Of a stretch of DNA of 64,000 bases, positions 8,309 to 16,904 are shown one piece after another. The stretch lies in NCBI RefSeq assembly GCF_013391635.1, contig NZ_JACAWU010000002.1, positions 558,001 to 622,000 on the forward strand. Direction: 5' to 3'. This DNA is from Natronomonas gomsonensis. GTDB lineage: Archaea; Halobacteriota; Halobacteria; Halobacteriales; Haloarculaceae. Below the pieces are notes generated by a model. It did no database searches, was not told the DNA's origin, and was given only the letters and a program-made list of their open reading frames with translations. Numbering within the stretch: the first letter of the stretch is position 1; each line of letters starts with the position of its first letter. The position numbers and the translations under genes are program-made.

Positions 8309-9067
8309 ATGCGCGTGACCTTCCTCGGAACCGGCGCCGCGATGCCGACCGGCGAGCGGTTCCAGACCGGCCTGTTGCTGGAAGACCCGGACGGCGAGGC
8401 CGACCCGCTCCTCGTCGACTGCGGCAGCGGCGCCCTTCACGGCCTCGCCCGCACGGACGTAGGGTACGCCAACATCGGAACTGTCCTGCTGACTCACCAC
8501 CACCTCGACCACGTTTCCGACCTTATGCCGCTGTTGAAGGCCCGCTGGCTGGCCGGCGAAATCGACCTCGAAATCGTCGGGCCCGAGGGGACCCAAGACC
8601 TCCTCGAGGACCTGCTGGCGGCCCACGACTACATGGAGGGCCGCTTCGAACTCACCTTCCGGGAGGTCGAACCGGGGACCTTCTCCGTGGCCGGATACGA
8701 CGTCGAAGCCGTCGAGACGATTCACTCGATGTACTGTCTCGCCTACCGCTTCGAGACCGCTGGTGCGACGTTCACGTTCTCGGCGGACACCGAAGCCTGC
8801 GAGGCCGTCTCGGAGTTGGCCGAGGGGTCGGCTGTACTCGCTCACGACTGCTCGTTTCCCGACGACATCGACGTTGACAACCACCCGACGCCGGCCCAAC
8901 TCGGCGAGAGCCTCGCCGGTCGTGACGTTGGACGGGTGTATCTGACGCATCTCTACCCCCACACCGACGGCCACCACGACGAGATGCTGGAGTCGGTTCG
9001 TAAGAGCTTCGACGGCGACGTGCGGATGGCACGGGACGGTCTCACCGTGTCGGTCACCCGCCAGTAG
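8309..9067 (+). CDS. MBL-fold metallohydrolase, RNase Z/phosphodiesterase-like
   Basis: A 252-residue metallo-beta-lactamase-fold hydrolase. It opens with the FLGTGAAMP strand typical of RNase Z/ElaC-like proteins, has the metal-binding HHHLDH box near residues 66-71, a later Asp in FSADTEAC, an isolated His in AHDCSF and a C-terminal TH. Metal ligands for a di-zinc centre therefore look complete. The long flexible arm of true tRNase Z is not obvious, so a cyclic-nucleotide phosphodiesterase-like or unspecified hydrolase is also possible. Its TAG ends at 9067 and the pelota TGA starts at 9068 on the other strand, so the two genes abut tail to tail with no spacer. Confidence 0.8.
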   Translation: MRVTFLGTGAAMPTGERFQTGLLLEDPDGEADPLLVDCGSGALHGLARTDVGYANIGTVLLTHHHLDHVSDLMPLLKARWLAGEIDLEIVGPEGTQDLLEDLLAAHDYMEGRFELTFREVEPGTFSVAGYDVEAVETIHSMYCLAYRFETAGATFTFSADTEACEAVSELAEGSAVLAHDCSFPDDIDVDNHPTPAQLGESLAGRDVGRVYLTHLYPHTDGHHDEMLESVRKSFDGDVRMARDGLTVSVTRQ

Positions 9068-10135
9068 TCACTCCAGACGATACCGCAACAGCGCGGCGAC
9101 GCCACCGAGGTTCGACAGTTGCTTGCCGGGGTCGAACTCGTGAGAGAAGACGGTCACGTCGCCGCCCTGTCGCTCGACGGTCTCGACGAGTTCGTTGGCG
9201 TCGACGTCCCACTCGCCCTCGCCGGCACGTTCCTCACGAAGGCGCTCGTCGAGCAACAGGAGCGTCTCGACGGCACCGTAGTCTGCGGCTTTCATCACCT
9301 CGTCGATGCCGTAGGCGGCTTTCGCACCCTCTCCGATCTGTGCCATCAACTCGTCGATGAGTTCGGCCTCCTTCGAGATACGGGTCTCCGTCTGGACGCG
9401 GTCGACAGCGCCGCGTTTCAGCACTTCGTGAACGCCGCGATCGCCGACGGAGGCGGTGTCGACGGTCTGTATCTTCTCTGTGACTTCCGGGGCTTCGTCT
9501 TCGATGTAGTCGAGGGCGTCCTGTTTCGTGAAGCCGGGACCCGCGAGGATGATGGCGGAAACGTCCATCCGTTTGAGCACCTCGGTCAACTCCGCGAACA
9601 GTTCCTCGCGGCCGCGGGCGTACTCGCCTTTTCCCGTGGTTCCCGTAATCGAGGCTCGTTCGTCGACGCCGTACTGGGCGACTGTGTGGACGTGGGCTTC
9701 GCCCTCCTCGACGGTGGCGATTGCGACTTCCGGGTTCTCGGCGGCCTCGACGGCCTCTTGGAGCCGTTCGAGTTGGTCGACCTGCCACACCTTCTCGATG
9801 GTCAACTCGTCGTGTTCCTCGACGTTGAGCGTGTGATGGAAGCCGAGTTGGTCCTCCCGGGAACACTCGATTATCTCACCGCCGACCCGAAGTCGATTGG
9901 CGAACTTGGCGAACTCCACGTCCGACACCTCGATTTTTATCCACATCGGCTCGCGTTGGCCGCCGGTGTCGCGGGTCTTGTCGTCGTCCCGCTGGATGCG
10001 ACGCGTCGTGTCGCCGTCGACGTGGTCGCCCGGCTCCAAGATGTAGGTGAGATGCCAGAGGTCGTCGAGGCTCTCGGGGACCACCGAAATCCGCTCGCGG
10101 CCGCCCTCCGTCCGTGTCCGGTCGGCGATGCGCAT
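9068..10135 (-). CDS. pelA: Pelota (Dom34) mRNA surveillance protein
   Basis: A 355-residue archaeal pelota. It binds the A site of stalled ribosomes, acting with aEF1A and ABCE1 to split them and start mRNA surveillance. The N-terminal Sm-like domain (Met-Arg-Ile at the start, WHLTYIL, the TTRR segment) is followed by eRF1-like central and C-terminal domains ([26 protein letters not shown]). It lacks the GGQ peptidyl-hydrolysis motif of aRF1, which separates pelota from the release factor. The ATG at 10135 is chosen because the conserved domain begins there. It lies just downstream, same strand, of a DUF4013 membrane protein and near rqcH, another ribosome-rescue gene. Confidence 0.96.
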   Translation of the reverse strand: MRIADRTRTEGGRERISVVPESLDDLWHLTYILEPGDHVDGDTTRRIQRDDDKTRDTGGQREPMWIKIEVSDVEFAKFANRLRVGGEIIECSREDQLGFHHTLNVEEHDELTIEKVWQVDQLERLQEAVEAAENPEVAIATVEEGEAHVHTVAQYGVDERASITGTTGKGEYARGREELFAELTEVLKRMDVSAIILAGPGFTKQDALDYIEDEAPEVTEKIQTVDTASVGDRGVHEVLKRGAVDRVQTETRISKEAELIDELMAQIGEGAKAAYGIDEVMKAADYGAVETLLLLDERLREERAGEGEWDVDANELVETVERQGGDVTVFSHEFDPGKQLSNLGGVAALLRYRLE

Positions 10136-10190
10136 ACCGACCCCTCCGGGCGGGGTCCCTAAGTGCGTACTGTTCGACCGCGGCTTCGCC

Positions 10191-11024
10191 TCAGCGCCGC
10201 GTCTCCGATTCGCCCCACTCGCCGTCGATGCGCCTGACTGCGAGGGTGACCTCGTCGGCATCTTCCCTCGATTCCTCGTCGGGCGTGGTGCCGACCGGCT
10301 CCCACCCCAGGGCGGCGCCGACGCCCTGTCCGTAGCAGTAGCGGACGGCGACCGCAGCGAAGAAGTGCAGGAAGAACCCGACGAGAACTGCCCTGAGCGG
10401 GTAGGAAATCGGAATCAAGAGCGCCTGAACCAACACCGAGACGACCCACGCGACGGCGTAGTCTTCGGTGAGTGCGCCGGCGAGAACCGTCCGGAGTTCG
10501 AACGCCGCGGCGAAGCGGTCGGTGTAGGCGAAGTTGGCGACCGCCACGGGGAGGGCGTACAGCGCGCCGAGGAGGTACAGCAGTGCGAACAGCGCGAGCA
10601 GTCCCGCCACCGACAGCGCGGCGTTGGAAAGCGCCGTCGAAAGCCCGACACGGGCGAACAGCGTCGGCAACTCGACGCCCGTCGTCCGGGCGACGACGAG
10701 CGGCCCGAGGACGACCGCCCCTGGGAGGAGATAGAGAACTGCGATTGCGACCGCTCGGACGCCGTCGAGGAACAGTCGGCCGACGCCACCGAAACGCGGC
10801 GGCGTCGGATACCCACGGCCGGCGGTCGTCCGAACCACACGGACGTAGTAGCCGCGGACGAGGAGCCACGGCAGTACGGCGACGAGGCCGACCGGCGCGT
10901 ATTCGACACCGATTCCCGCGATTGCGACCGGGATGCCGACGAAGAGCAACAGCGCGCCGCCGACGAGAACCGACCGACTTCCCGCCGGCGGTCTGGTCGG
11001 ATAATCAAGCGCATCGCGGAACAT
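10191..11024 (-). CDS. DUF4013-family multi-pass membrane protein
   Basis: A 277-residue hydrophobic protein with about six predicted membrane segments, starting near residue 20 ([18 protein letters not shown]) and ending about residue 240, followed by a short acidic tail. The opening Phe-x-Asp-Ala-x-x-Tyr-Pro and the internal YVRVVR segment match a haloarchaeal group I know as DUF4013, and a second member is encoded at 18729-19427. Function is unknown. It lies between rqcH and pelA on the same strand (55 bases before pelA, 61 after rqcH), so the three could form one transcript. Confidence 0.7.
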   Translation of the reverse strand: MFRDALDYPTRPPAGSRSVLVGGALLLFVGIPVAIAGIGVEYAPVGLVAVLPWLLVRGYYVRVVRTTAGRGYPTPPRFGGVGRLFLDGVRAVAIAVLYLLPGAVVLGPLVVARTTGVELPTLFARVGLSTALSNAALSVAGLLALFALLYLLGALYALPVAVANFAYTDRFAAAFELRTVLAGALTEDYAVAWVVSVLVQALLIPISYPLRAVLVGFFLHFFAAVAVRYCYGQGVGAALGWEPVGTTPDEESREDADEVTLAVRRIDGEWGESETRR

Positions 11025-11085
11025 ACCCGAGAGACGACCGGACCGGCTTTATATCTCGGGAAAGCGGTGGGTTCTCAGTCGCCGG

Positions 11086-13197
11086 TCAGGTATCGAGCAT
11101 CCGGCTGCCGCCGTTCGGACAGAACTCCTGAATCCGGTCGGCGCTAGCGATTTTGCGAACGAAACTCGTGTCCTCGAAGCGTTCCCGGAACGTCCGATAG
11201 ACGCGTTTCGCGATGTCGTTCTGTGCGTACTGTCCGGGTTCGAGTCGGACCGACGTTTCGACGCGCGGTTCGATGGCCGCCGGCGGCCCGCCGACGACGC
11301 GCGTATCGGGTTCGCATTTGATACCGATGGAGACGCCGACGGGCACGTCCCGGTGGTAGGTGCGGTCGCCCCGAATCACGAAACTCCCCTTCTCGATGTA
11401 CTCGCCGCTCTCGGGGGTCTTCGACACCTGGTCGGGGTCGACCTCGTAGGCGTCGCCCTCGAACTTGCCGTCCTTCCAGACAGAGGAGTACGAAACCGCG
11501 AACTGTGCGGCCTCCTCCTTGCTCGATTCGGGGATGTCGACTTCGCGGGCGGCCTCGTCGGGTTCGGTCGCCTTCAGCACCGTGACGGGCGCGCCGTGGG
11601 CCTGTGCGTGGAAGAACCGGTCGGAGGGCTCCATGTACTTCTTGACCAACTCCTCGTTTTGGTCGGCGTTGCGGCCACCCAACACGAGGAAGCCGTCGCT
11701 CGTCCGGAACCACCGGAACCGCTCGTACCACTTCTCGTCGTAGCGAACGGGCACCGACCCCATCGAGAGGTAGTCGCGTTCGAACTGCTCGCCGTCGTCG
11801 TCCTCGCTCTCGTCCTCGTCGGCTTCCTCCCACTGTTCGCGGCGCTGTTTGACCGCTTCGAGGTCTTCGCGGGTGTCCTCGATGGCCGCCTGTGCGCCCT
11901 CTTTCTTCTCGCGGATGCGCTTTGCTTCGGTGTACAGTCGGTCGGCGTTCTTCTCGACGCCCATCGAGGGGTCGACCTCGATGTCGGTGTCGTCGAGTTC
12001 GATGGTGACGGTACCCTCGGCCTCGTCGATGCCGACGACGGCCTCGGCGGCCTCGATACCCTGTTCGGCACCCATCTCGAACTTCTCCTCGATGTCGGCC
12101 CAGGGAACGCCCTGTTGGCGGGCCTCCCGTATCGTCGAACAGACCTCGTCGACGAGGTCGTAGTTGCCGTACAGGAGTTCCGCCTTCTGTTGTTCGGCCT
12201 CGGCTTGGGCCTCGAAGTCCTCGATTGCACCCTCTTGCTGTTCGATGATGCGTTCGTATTTGGCTATCTCGCCCTCGAAGTCCGGCCGGTCGCTGCCCGG
12301 TTCTTCGTGGACTTCCTCGTCTTCCAGTTCCAGCCGGTTGAAGTACTCGTCTATGGCGCCGTTGAAGCTGTCGAAGGCCGTCGCGACGTAGCCTTCGGCC
12401 TCGTGTTCTTCGAGCGGCAGCGGCGTCGCATCGACGACCTCTCCGTCGTCGTTCTCGTACAGTCGTGGGTCGGTTCGACCCTCCAGTATCGGCTCCCGGA
12501 GCCGTTCGAGCGCACCGAACAGGGCCTCGTACTGCTCCTCGCCGGATTCCTCGATAGCGAGAGTCTTCTCGACGCCGGCGCGGGTACACAGCTCTTCGGC
12601 GTACAGTCCACCGAAGTTCAACTGCGTCGCCAGTGTCCGGACGAGGTCGGTGTCCGACTGGTCCATCCGGGCGGCGAAGGTGTCGTAGTCACAGTCCAGC
12701 GGGCTGAACCGCTCGTCGGGGTAGCCGTACTGCGACCCGGGGGCGACGGTTCGAGAGCGCAGGCGGACGGTGTCGAGACAGTCGATGACCTCGTGGTCCT
12801 CGTTGAGGACAGCGACGTTGCCGTCGCCGAACAGTTCGGCCACTATCAGCGTCGTCTGGTCCTCCCGCTCGAAGCGGAAGGTGAGGATGCGGTCGAAGCC
12901 GTACTGCTCGACGCCCTCGAAGTTCGCCCCGGCGATGCGGTTGCGCATCATCATCGCGAAGTTGGGCGGCCGTCCGGGCGCGTCGGGGACGTGTTCGGGC
13001 GCGGCGACGTGAGCGCGTTTCGGGTCGCCCACCTCGACGATGAGTTCGATGCGGCCGCGGTCGTAGTCTCGCATCTTCAACCGAACGAGGTCGTCGCCGT
13101 AGAGATAGGCTTTGTCGACGACGGCGCCGGTGTAGCCGCGCAACTCGCCGACCAACGCGGCGAGGTCGACGCTCGTCATCGCCCGCTTTCTGTCCAT
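11086..13197 (-). CDS. rqcH: RqcH/Rqc2-type ribosome rescue protein (NFACT family)
   Basis: A 703-residue archaeal NEMF/Rqc2/RqcH homologue. These proteins bind obstructed 50S-peptidyl-tRNA complexes and, in bacteria and eukaryotes, direct C-terminal tail synthesis. The NFACT-N domain covers about residues 6-200 with the Gly-Phe-Asp-Arg motif at 100-103, whose Asp102-Arg103 correspond to the DR pair needed for tailing in RqcH. A helix-hairpin and long coiled coil follow, rich in Glu and Gln (about 280-470), broken by an acidic linker. The NFACT-R region (YEKFRWF-like, LVLGGR, HAQAHGAP) ends the protein. The ATG at 13197 begins the domain directly. Gene order rqcH-DUF4013-pelA puts two ribosome-rescue factors together. 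Confidence 0.94.
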   Translation of the reverse strand: MDRKRAMTSVDLAALVGELRGYTGAVVDKAYLYGDDLVRLKMRDYDRGRIELIVEVGDPKRAHVAAPEHVPDAPGRPPNFAMMMRNRIAGANFEGVEQYGFDRILTFRFEREDQTTLIVAELFGDGNVAVLNEDHEVIDCLDTVRLRSRTVAPGSQYGYPDERFSPLDCDYDTFAARMDQSDTDLVRTLATQLNFGGLYAEELCTRAGVEKTLAIEESGEEQYEALFGALERLREPILEGRTDPRLYENDDGEVVDATPLPLEEHEAEGYVATAFDSFNGAIDEYFNRLELEDEEVHEEPGSDRPDFEGEIAKYERIIEQQEGAIEDFEAQAEAEQQKAELLYGNYDLVDEVCSTIREARQQGVPWADIEEKFEMGAEQGIEAAEAVVGIDEAEGTVTIELDDTDIEVDPSMGVEKNADRLYTEAKRIREKKEGAQAAIEDTREDLEAVKQRREQWEEADEDESEDDDGEQFERDYLSMGSVPVRYDEKWYERFRWFRTSDGFLVLGGRNADQNEELVKKYMEPSDRFFHAQAHGAPVTVLKATEPDEAAREVDIPESSKEEAAQFAVSYSSVWKDGKFEGDAYEVDPDQVSKTPESGEYIEKGSFVIRGDRTYHRDVPVGVSIGIKCEPDTRVVGGPPAAIEPRVETSVRLEPGQYAQNDIAKRVYRTFRERFEDTSFVRKIASADRIQEFCPNGGSRMLDT

Positions 13198-13263
13198 GTC
13201 TACGTCCTAACGGGGCCCGGAGAAAGGCCTGACGGGTTGGGGCGTCCGGCGTGGTCCACAACC

Positions 13264-13270
13264 CATTAAC
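13264..13270 (+). promoter_or_regulatory. TATA-like element upstream of small membrane protein gene
   Basis: CATTAAC lies about 26 bases before the ATG at 13293, in the 95-base divergent spacer shared with rqcH. It suits a leaderless start. Confidence 0.4.
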
Positions 13271-13292
13271 CGTCTGTGGCCGGACGGCGAGT

Positions 13293-13649
13293 ATGGACAG
13301 TCGTCTCACCGCCGCCGTCGCCGTCGTCGTCGGCGTTGCTGTCGCCGCACTCGGCGCTATCCGGTATCTCTCGGCCGGCGCACCCCCGCCGTTCGACCCC
13401 TTCGCGACGGGTATCTTCGTCGTCGGGACTGGTGTGCTGTTGGTCGTCGCGGGTGGACTCGCCTTCGCGAACGCGCTCGACCACCTCGCGTTGCGTGCGG
13501 CGACGGGCGTCGGCGCGGTGACGTTGCTGTTGGCCGCGTTCTCGCCGGGGTCGCTGCGCTTCGGCGGCGTGTTCTGGCTGGCGTTGGTCGCGTTCGCTCT
13601 CGTGGGTGCCGGTGCCTACCGAACCGTCGACGCCTCGCGGGCGGCGTGA
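13293..13649 (+). CDS. Small four-helix membrane protein, unknown function
   Basis: A 118-residue protein with four predicted membrane helices (about residues 5-25, 37-57, 64-84, 92-110) separated by very short loops, and little soluble mass. I start it at the ATG 13293, supported by a TATA-like box about 26 bases upstream; a longer in-frame start would place a non-conserved stretch ahead of the first helix. It is divergent from rqcH and followed 46 bases later by an MBL hydrolase gene with its own promoter-like element. Function cannot be assigned. Confidence 0.65.
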   Translation: MDSRLTAAVAVVVGVAVAALGAIRYLSAGAPPPFDPFATGIFVVGTGVLLVVAGGLAFANALDHLALRAATGVGAVTLLLAAFSPGSLRFGGVFWLALVAFALVGAGAYRTVDASRAA

Positions 13650-13663
13650 GGTCGTCGACGCTG

Positions 13664-13671
13664 AGATTTAG
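13664..13671 (+). promoter_or_regulatory. TATA-like element of MBL hydrolase gene
   Basis: GATTTAGG is centred about 28 bases upstream of the ATG at 13696, giving the MBL gene its own likely leaderless promoter. Confidence 0.4.
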
Positions 13672-13695
13672 GTTCCCCACCGACGTAGCGGGTGT

Positions 13696-14304
13696 ATGCC
13701 CACCGAAATCCTACCCGGCGTCTACGACATAACCTGCGCTCGGACCGAATCAGGACGGATACGAGCCTTCTGCTTCGAAGACGGCACCCTCGTCGACTGC
13801 GGGCTTCCCAACACGACAGATGCGTTGCTCGGCGGTATCGCTCAGACAGGTATCGATGTCGAACGCCTCGTCATCACCCACGCCGACCGCGACCACGTCG
13901 GCGGCTTCGACGCCGTGGTCCGGGACCTGTGGGTCGAAACCTACGTTCCCGAGGGTGCGGAACTGGACACCGAGTTCGACCCCGACCACCGGTACGGCGA
14001 CGGAGACGAAATCGGTCCCTTCGAGGCCGTCCACGTGCCGGGCCACCGCGACCACCAACACGCCCTCGTCGACGAGGAACGCGGGGTCGCGGTGCTGGCC
14101 GACGCCCTCTCAGGCGCCGACCAACGTGGCCTCCCGGAGGGGTACTTCCACCTGCCGCCGGAGACGTTCACCGACGACCTCGGCGAGGCCGAGCGGTCAC
14201 TGGAGCGACTGCTCGACTACGAGTTCGATGCCGGCCTCGTCTTCCACGGGTCGTCGGTCCGGACGAACGCGAGCGAAAAACTGGCGGCGTACGTCTATCG
14301 GTGA
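13696..14304 (+). CDS. MBL-fold hydrolase (glyoxalase II-like)
   Basis: A 202-residue compact metallo-beta-lactamase-fold protein. The metal-binding box reads THADRDHVGG (residues about 60-69). A second ligand His is in VPGHRDHQHAL, an Asp in VLADAL, and the last His in FHGSS. The first motif thus has H-x-D-R-D-H in place of the standard H-x-H-x-D-H, so one zinc ligand may differ. Glyoxalase II-like or quinolinase-type hydrolases are the closest guesses, and the substrate is unknown. It is followed by an A+T-rich spacer of about 160 bases with two TATA-like clusters and no further gene. Confidence 0.78.
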   Translation: MPTEILPGVYDITCARTESGRIRAFCFEDGTLVDCGLPNTTDALLGGIAQTGIDVERLVITHADRDHVGGFDAVVRDLWVETYVPEGAELDTEFDPDHRYGDGDEIGPFEAVHVPGHRDHQHALVDEERGVAVLADALSGADQRGLPEGYFHLPPETFTDDLGEAERSLERLLDYEFDAGLVFHGSSVRTNASEKLAAYVYR

Positions 14305-14437
14305 GCCGTTGTGTCGCCTCGAAATGTCTGACGGTTTTTCATCGTATTTCATACTGGTTCTCCCGATACCACGCCCAAACGGCTCTTAGAGGCCTGTTTT
14401 GCGGTTGTCTTTCATAGTCAGAATAATACACAACGTT

Positions 14438-14445
14438 GATAATCC
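14438..14445 (+). promoter_or_regulatory. TATA-like element of membrane glycosyltransferase gene
   Basis: GATAATCC is centred about 26 bases before the ATG at 14467 in an A+T-rich stretch. A second A+T cluster (GAATAATACA) starts at 14421, so more than one start site is possible. Confidence 0.4.
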
Positions 14446-14466
14446 GATGCGTTCGTTGTAACCGAC

Positions 14467-15753
14467 ATGCTTCCGTCACCACGCCGTGTCTCCGAACTCG
14501 CGGGTACGGTCTGTGGGATCGGCGGACTGCTGGTCCTCGGAATCGTCTTCGGCGTCGAACTCGTGACTATCACCATCGAATCCCTCTCGGTCACCTTCGA
14601 CTTCTTCGGTGGAGCGGTCTCGGTGTTCATCGCCACCGCAATCATGGTCGTCGGCGGCGCCTTCGTCGTCCGTGACGTGTGGCGCGACCCCGACGCCGAC
14701 GAGAAAGTCCTCTCGGGGCCGGACGTGTGTGCCATCGTGCCGGCGTACAACGACGCCGAAATCGTCGGCGTCAGTGTCGAGAGCCTCCTCGACAGCGAGT
14801 ACGACTCCCTGTCGGTCGCGGTCGTCACGGAACCGGACGACCCCCGGACGCGGGCGAAGGCCCGCGAACTCGCAGAGGAACACGAATCCGTCACCTGCCT
14901 CGTCAACGGCAACCCCGGGTCGAAGGCCGGCGCCATCAACTACGCCGTCGAGTGGAGCGACGCCGACTACTTCACCGTCTTCGACGCCGACGAACGCGTC
15001 TCTCCGGAGTTCGTCCCGCTGGCGATGACGGAACTCCTCGGCGACGCCGACGTGTTCCAGGGCCGACGCATTCCTCGGCCCAACGGCGTCGTCGAAACGC
15101 TGGCGTACTGTGAGCGCATCGCGGTCCAGACCGGCTACGCACTGGGCGAGTTAGGCGGCTTCACCCACTGTCAGAGTTCCTCGACTGCGTTCACCCGCGA
15201 GGCGTTCGAAACCGTCGGCGGGTACGACGACAAACTCACCGAGGACATCGACTTCTCTCATAAGGTGTACCGGGCGGATTTGACCGTCCGGCAGAACCGA
15301 CGCTGTACGACGACGATGGAGGCCCCGCACACCATTCGGGACCTCTGGGGACAGCGGAAACGCTGGCGCATCGGCCACGTCGAAGTCGCCGACGCACGTG
15401 CCCGTGAAGCCCTCGACGGCGACCTCGGATTCAGCGACCTCCTCTCTATCGGCCGGGCTGCCGGCAGCATGGTCGCCGGTGCGCTGATGCTCATCGTCGT
15501 CGCACAGGTTCCCTTCCTCGTCGCTCAAGACGTCGAATCCGCCTTTCTCGTCCCGTACGCGCTCGTTTTGGCCATCGTCGGCTCCGTCTGGCTCAAGGAC
15601 GTCCTCGAGGGTCGCGTCGTTCGCCCGACGTGGGCCGTCTCCCTCGTCCCGCTCGTGTACCTCGGACACGGCGTACTCACCGTCAAAGCGTTCCTCGAGT
15701 ACTACCTGACGTGGGACGGGGAGTGGTATCAGGTGACGAAAACCGAGGCGTGA
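14467..15753 (+). CDS. Membrane glycosyltransferase, family 2 (cellulose synthase-like architecture)
   Basis: A 428-residue processive-type GT2 enzyme. Two N-terminal membrane helices (about residues 13-34 and 47-68) precede a cytoplasmic GT-A domain (about 88-320) with VPAYND near its start, the metal-binding Asp-Ala-Asp in FDADER, a TED motif in LTEDIDFSH that supplies the catalytic base, and QRKRW for acceptor binding. Three C-terminal helices follow. These are hallmarks of synthases that build and often extrude beta-linked polysaccharide from a nucleotide sugar. Its neighbour at 15865 is a flippase-like LPG-synthase-type membrane protein, so the pair may act on an exported glycan or glycolipid. 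Product unknown. Confidence 0.85.
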   Translation: MLPSPRRVSELAGTVCGIGGLLVLGIVFGVELVTITIESLSVTFDFFGGAVSVFIATAIMVVGGAFVVRDVWRDPDADEKVLSGPDVCAIVPAYNDAEIVGVSVESLLDSEYDSLSVAVVTEPDDPRTRAKARELAEEHESVTCLVNGNPGSKAGAINYAVEWSDADYFTVFDADERVSPEFVPLAMTELLGDADVFQGRRIPRPNGVVETLAYCERIAVQTGYALGELGGFTHCQSSSTAFTREAFETVGGYDDKLTEDIDFSHKVYRADLTVRQNRRCTTTMEAPHTIRDLWGQRKRWRIGHVEVADARAREALDGDLGFSDLLSIGRAAGSMVAGALMLIVVAQVPFLVAQDVESAFLVPYALVLAIVGSVWLKDVLEGRVVRPTWAVSLVPLVYLGHGVLTVKAFLEYYLTWDGEWYQVTKTEA

Positions 15754-15864
15754 GGGCAGCTATGACGAACACCTCGTCCAGATGACGACACCCGTTCGGA
15801 ATCGAGCCACCGTCAGACCCGGAGGAGCTTCATCGCGGGCCTTCGACGACGGTGAGGGAATGTC

Positions 15865-16893
15865 GTGACCGGGAGCGATGGAGGGGTGGCGTGGCCGATG
15901 GACCGTGGTACCACGCTGAAACTCCTCGTGGGGTTCGCGGTCGCTCTGGTTCTCGTCTACCTCCTCGGTGCCGTCATCGGCTGGGACCGAACCATCGAAC
16001 GGCTTCGAACAGCCGACCTCTACTGGGTCGGCGTCGCCTGCGCGTCGACGCTTCTGTGTCTCCTCGCGTGGACGAAGACGTGGCAGGTCGTGTTGGGGGC
16101 CGCCGGCGTCACCGTCCCGTTTCGCAAACTCGTCGTGACGTTCTACGCGGCGACGTTCGCCAACTACATCACGCCGATGGGACAGGCCGGCGGCGAACCC
16201 TTCATCGCCTACATCCTCTCGCGGGACACGCAAGCGAACTACGAGGAGAGCCTCGCGAGCGTCGTCACCGCCGACCTGTTGCGGATGTTGCCGTTCTTCA
16301 ACGTCGGGTTGGTCGGTCTCGGCTATCTGCTGCTCCAGTCACAGCTCCCGGAAGGGACCGAACAGTTCGCGGCGCTGCTGCTCGGACTCGCCATCACCCT
16401 GCCGGTCGGTATCGTCCTCGCGTGGCGCTACCGGGACGCCGTCCAGCGTGCCGTCGTGAGGCTGTTCGCCCCACTCGCAGCGCGGACCGACCGAATCACT
16501 GTCGACGGCGTCCGAAACCGAATCGACCGACTGTACGAGTCCATCGACCTCATCGCCGAGTCGCCGCGGGACCTGCTCGTCGCCGTCGCCTTCGCCTACG
16601 TCGGGTGGGTGCTGTTCGCGCTTCCGCTGTACTTCTCCGCGCTGGCGCTGGGACTCGAGATATCACTGCTGTTAGTGGCGTTTCTCGTCCCCGTGACGGT
16701 CATCGCGGGGTCGACGCCGTTGCCCGGCGGATTGGCCGCCATCGAGGGCTCACTCGTCGTGCTCCTGACAGCGCTGTTGGCGTTTTCCGCCGACCAGGCG
16801 CTGGCCGTGACGACCATCTATCGACTGACGAGCTACTGGTTCGTCGTCGGCGTCGGCGGCATCGCGACGTTCTGGGTGCTCGCTCGGGTGTAG
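15865..16893 (+). CDS. Lysylphosphatidylglycerol synthase TM/flippase-like membrane protein (UPF0104)
   Basis: A 342-residue integral membrane protein with about eight helices and the conserved segments AATFANYITPMGQAGGEP, VVTADLLRM and LPGGLAAIEGS typical of the UPF0104/LPG_synthase_TM superfamily. Members include the membrane part of MprF and archaeal flippase-like proteins fused to or next to glycosyltransferases. The start is uncertain: GTG 15865 gives twelve extra polar residues, while ATG 15901 begins just before the first helix. It follows the GT2 gene by 111 bases on the same strand. A role in moving or capping a glycolipid is an inference from this context. Confidence 0.75.
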   Translation: MTGSDGGVAWPMDRGTTLKLLVGFAVALVLVYLLGAVIGWDRTIERLRTADLYWVGVACASTLLCLLAWTKTWQVVLGAAGVTVPFRKLVVTFYAATFANYITPMGQAGGEPFIAYILSRDTQANYEESLASVVTADLLRMLPFFNVGLVGLGYLLLQSQLPEGTEQFAALLLGLAITLPVGIVLAWRYRDAVQRAVVRLFAPLAARTDRITVDGVRNRIDRLYESIDLIAESPRDLLVAVAFAYVGWVLFALPLYFSALALGLEISLLLVAFLVPVTVIAGSTPLPGGLAAIEGSLVVLLTALLAFSADQALAVTTIYRLTSYWFVVGVGGIATFWVLARV

Positions 16894-16904
16894 GCGTCGG
16901 GCCG

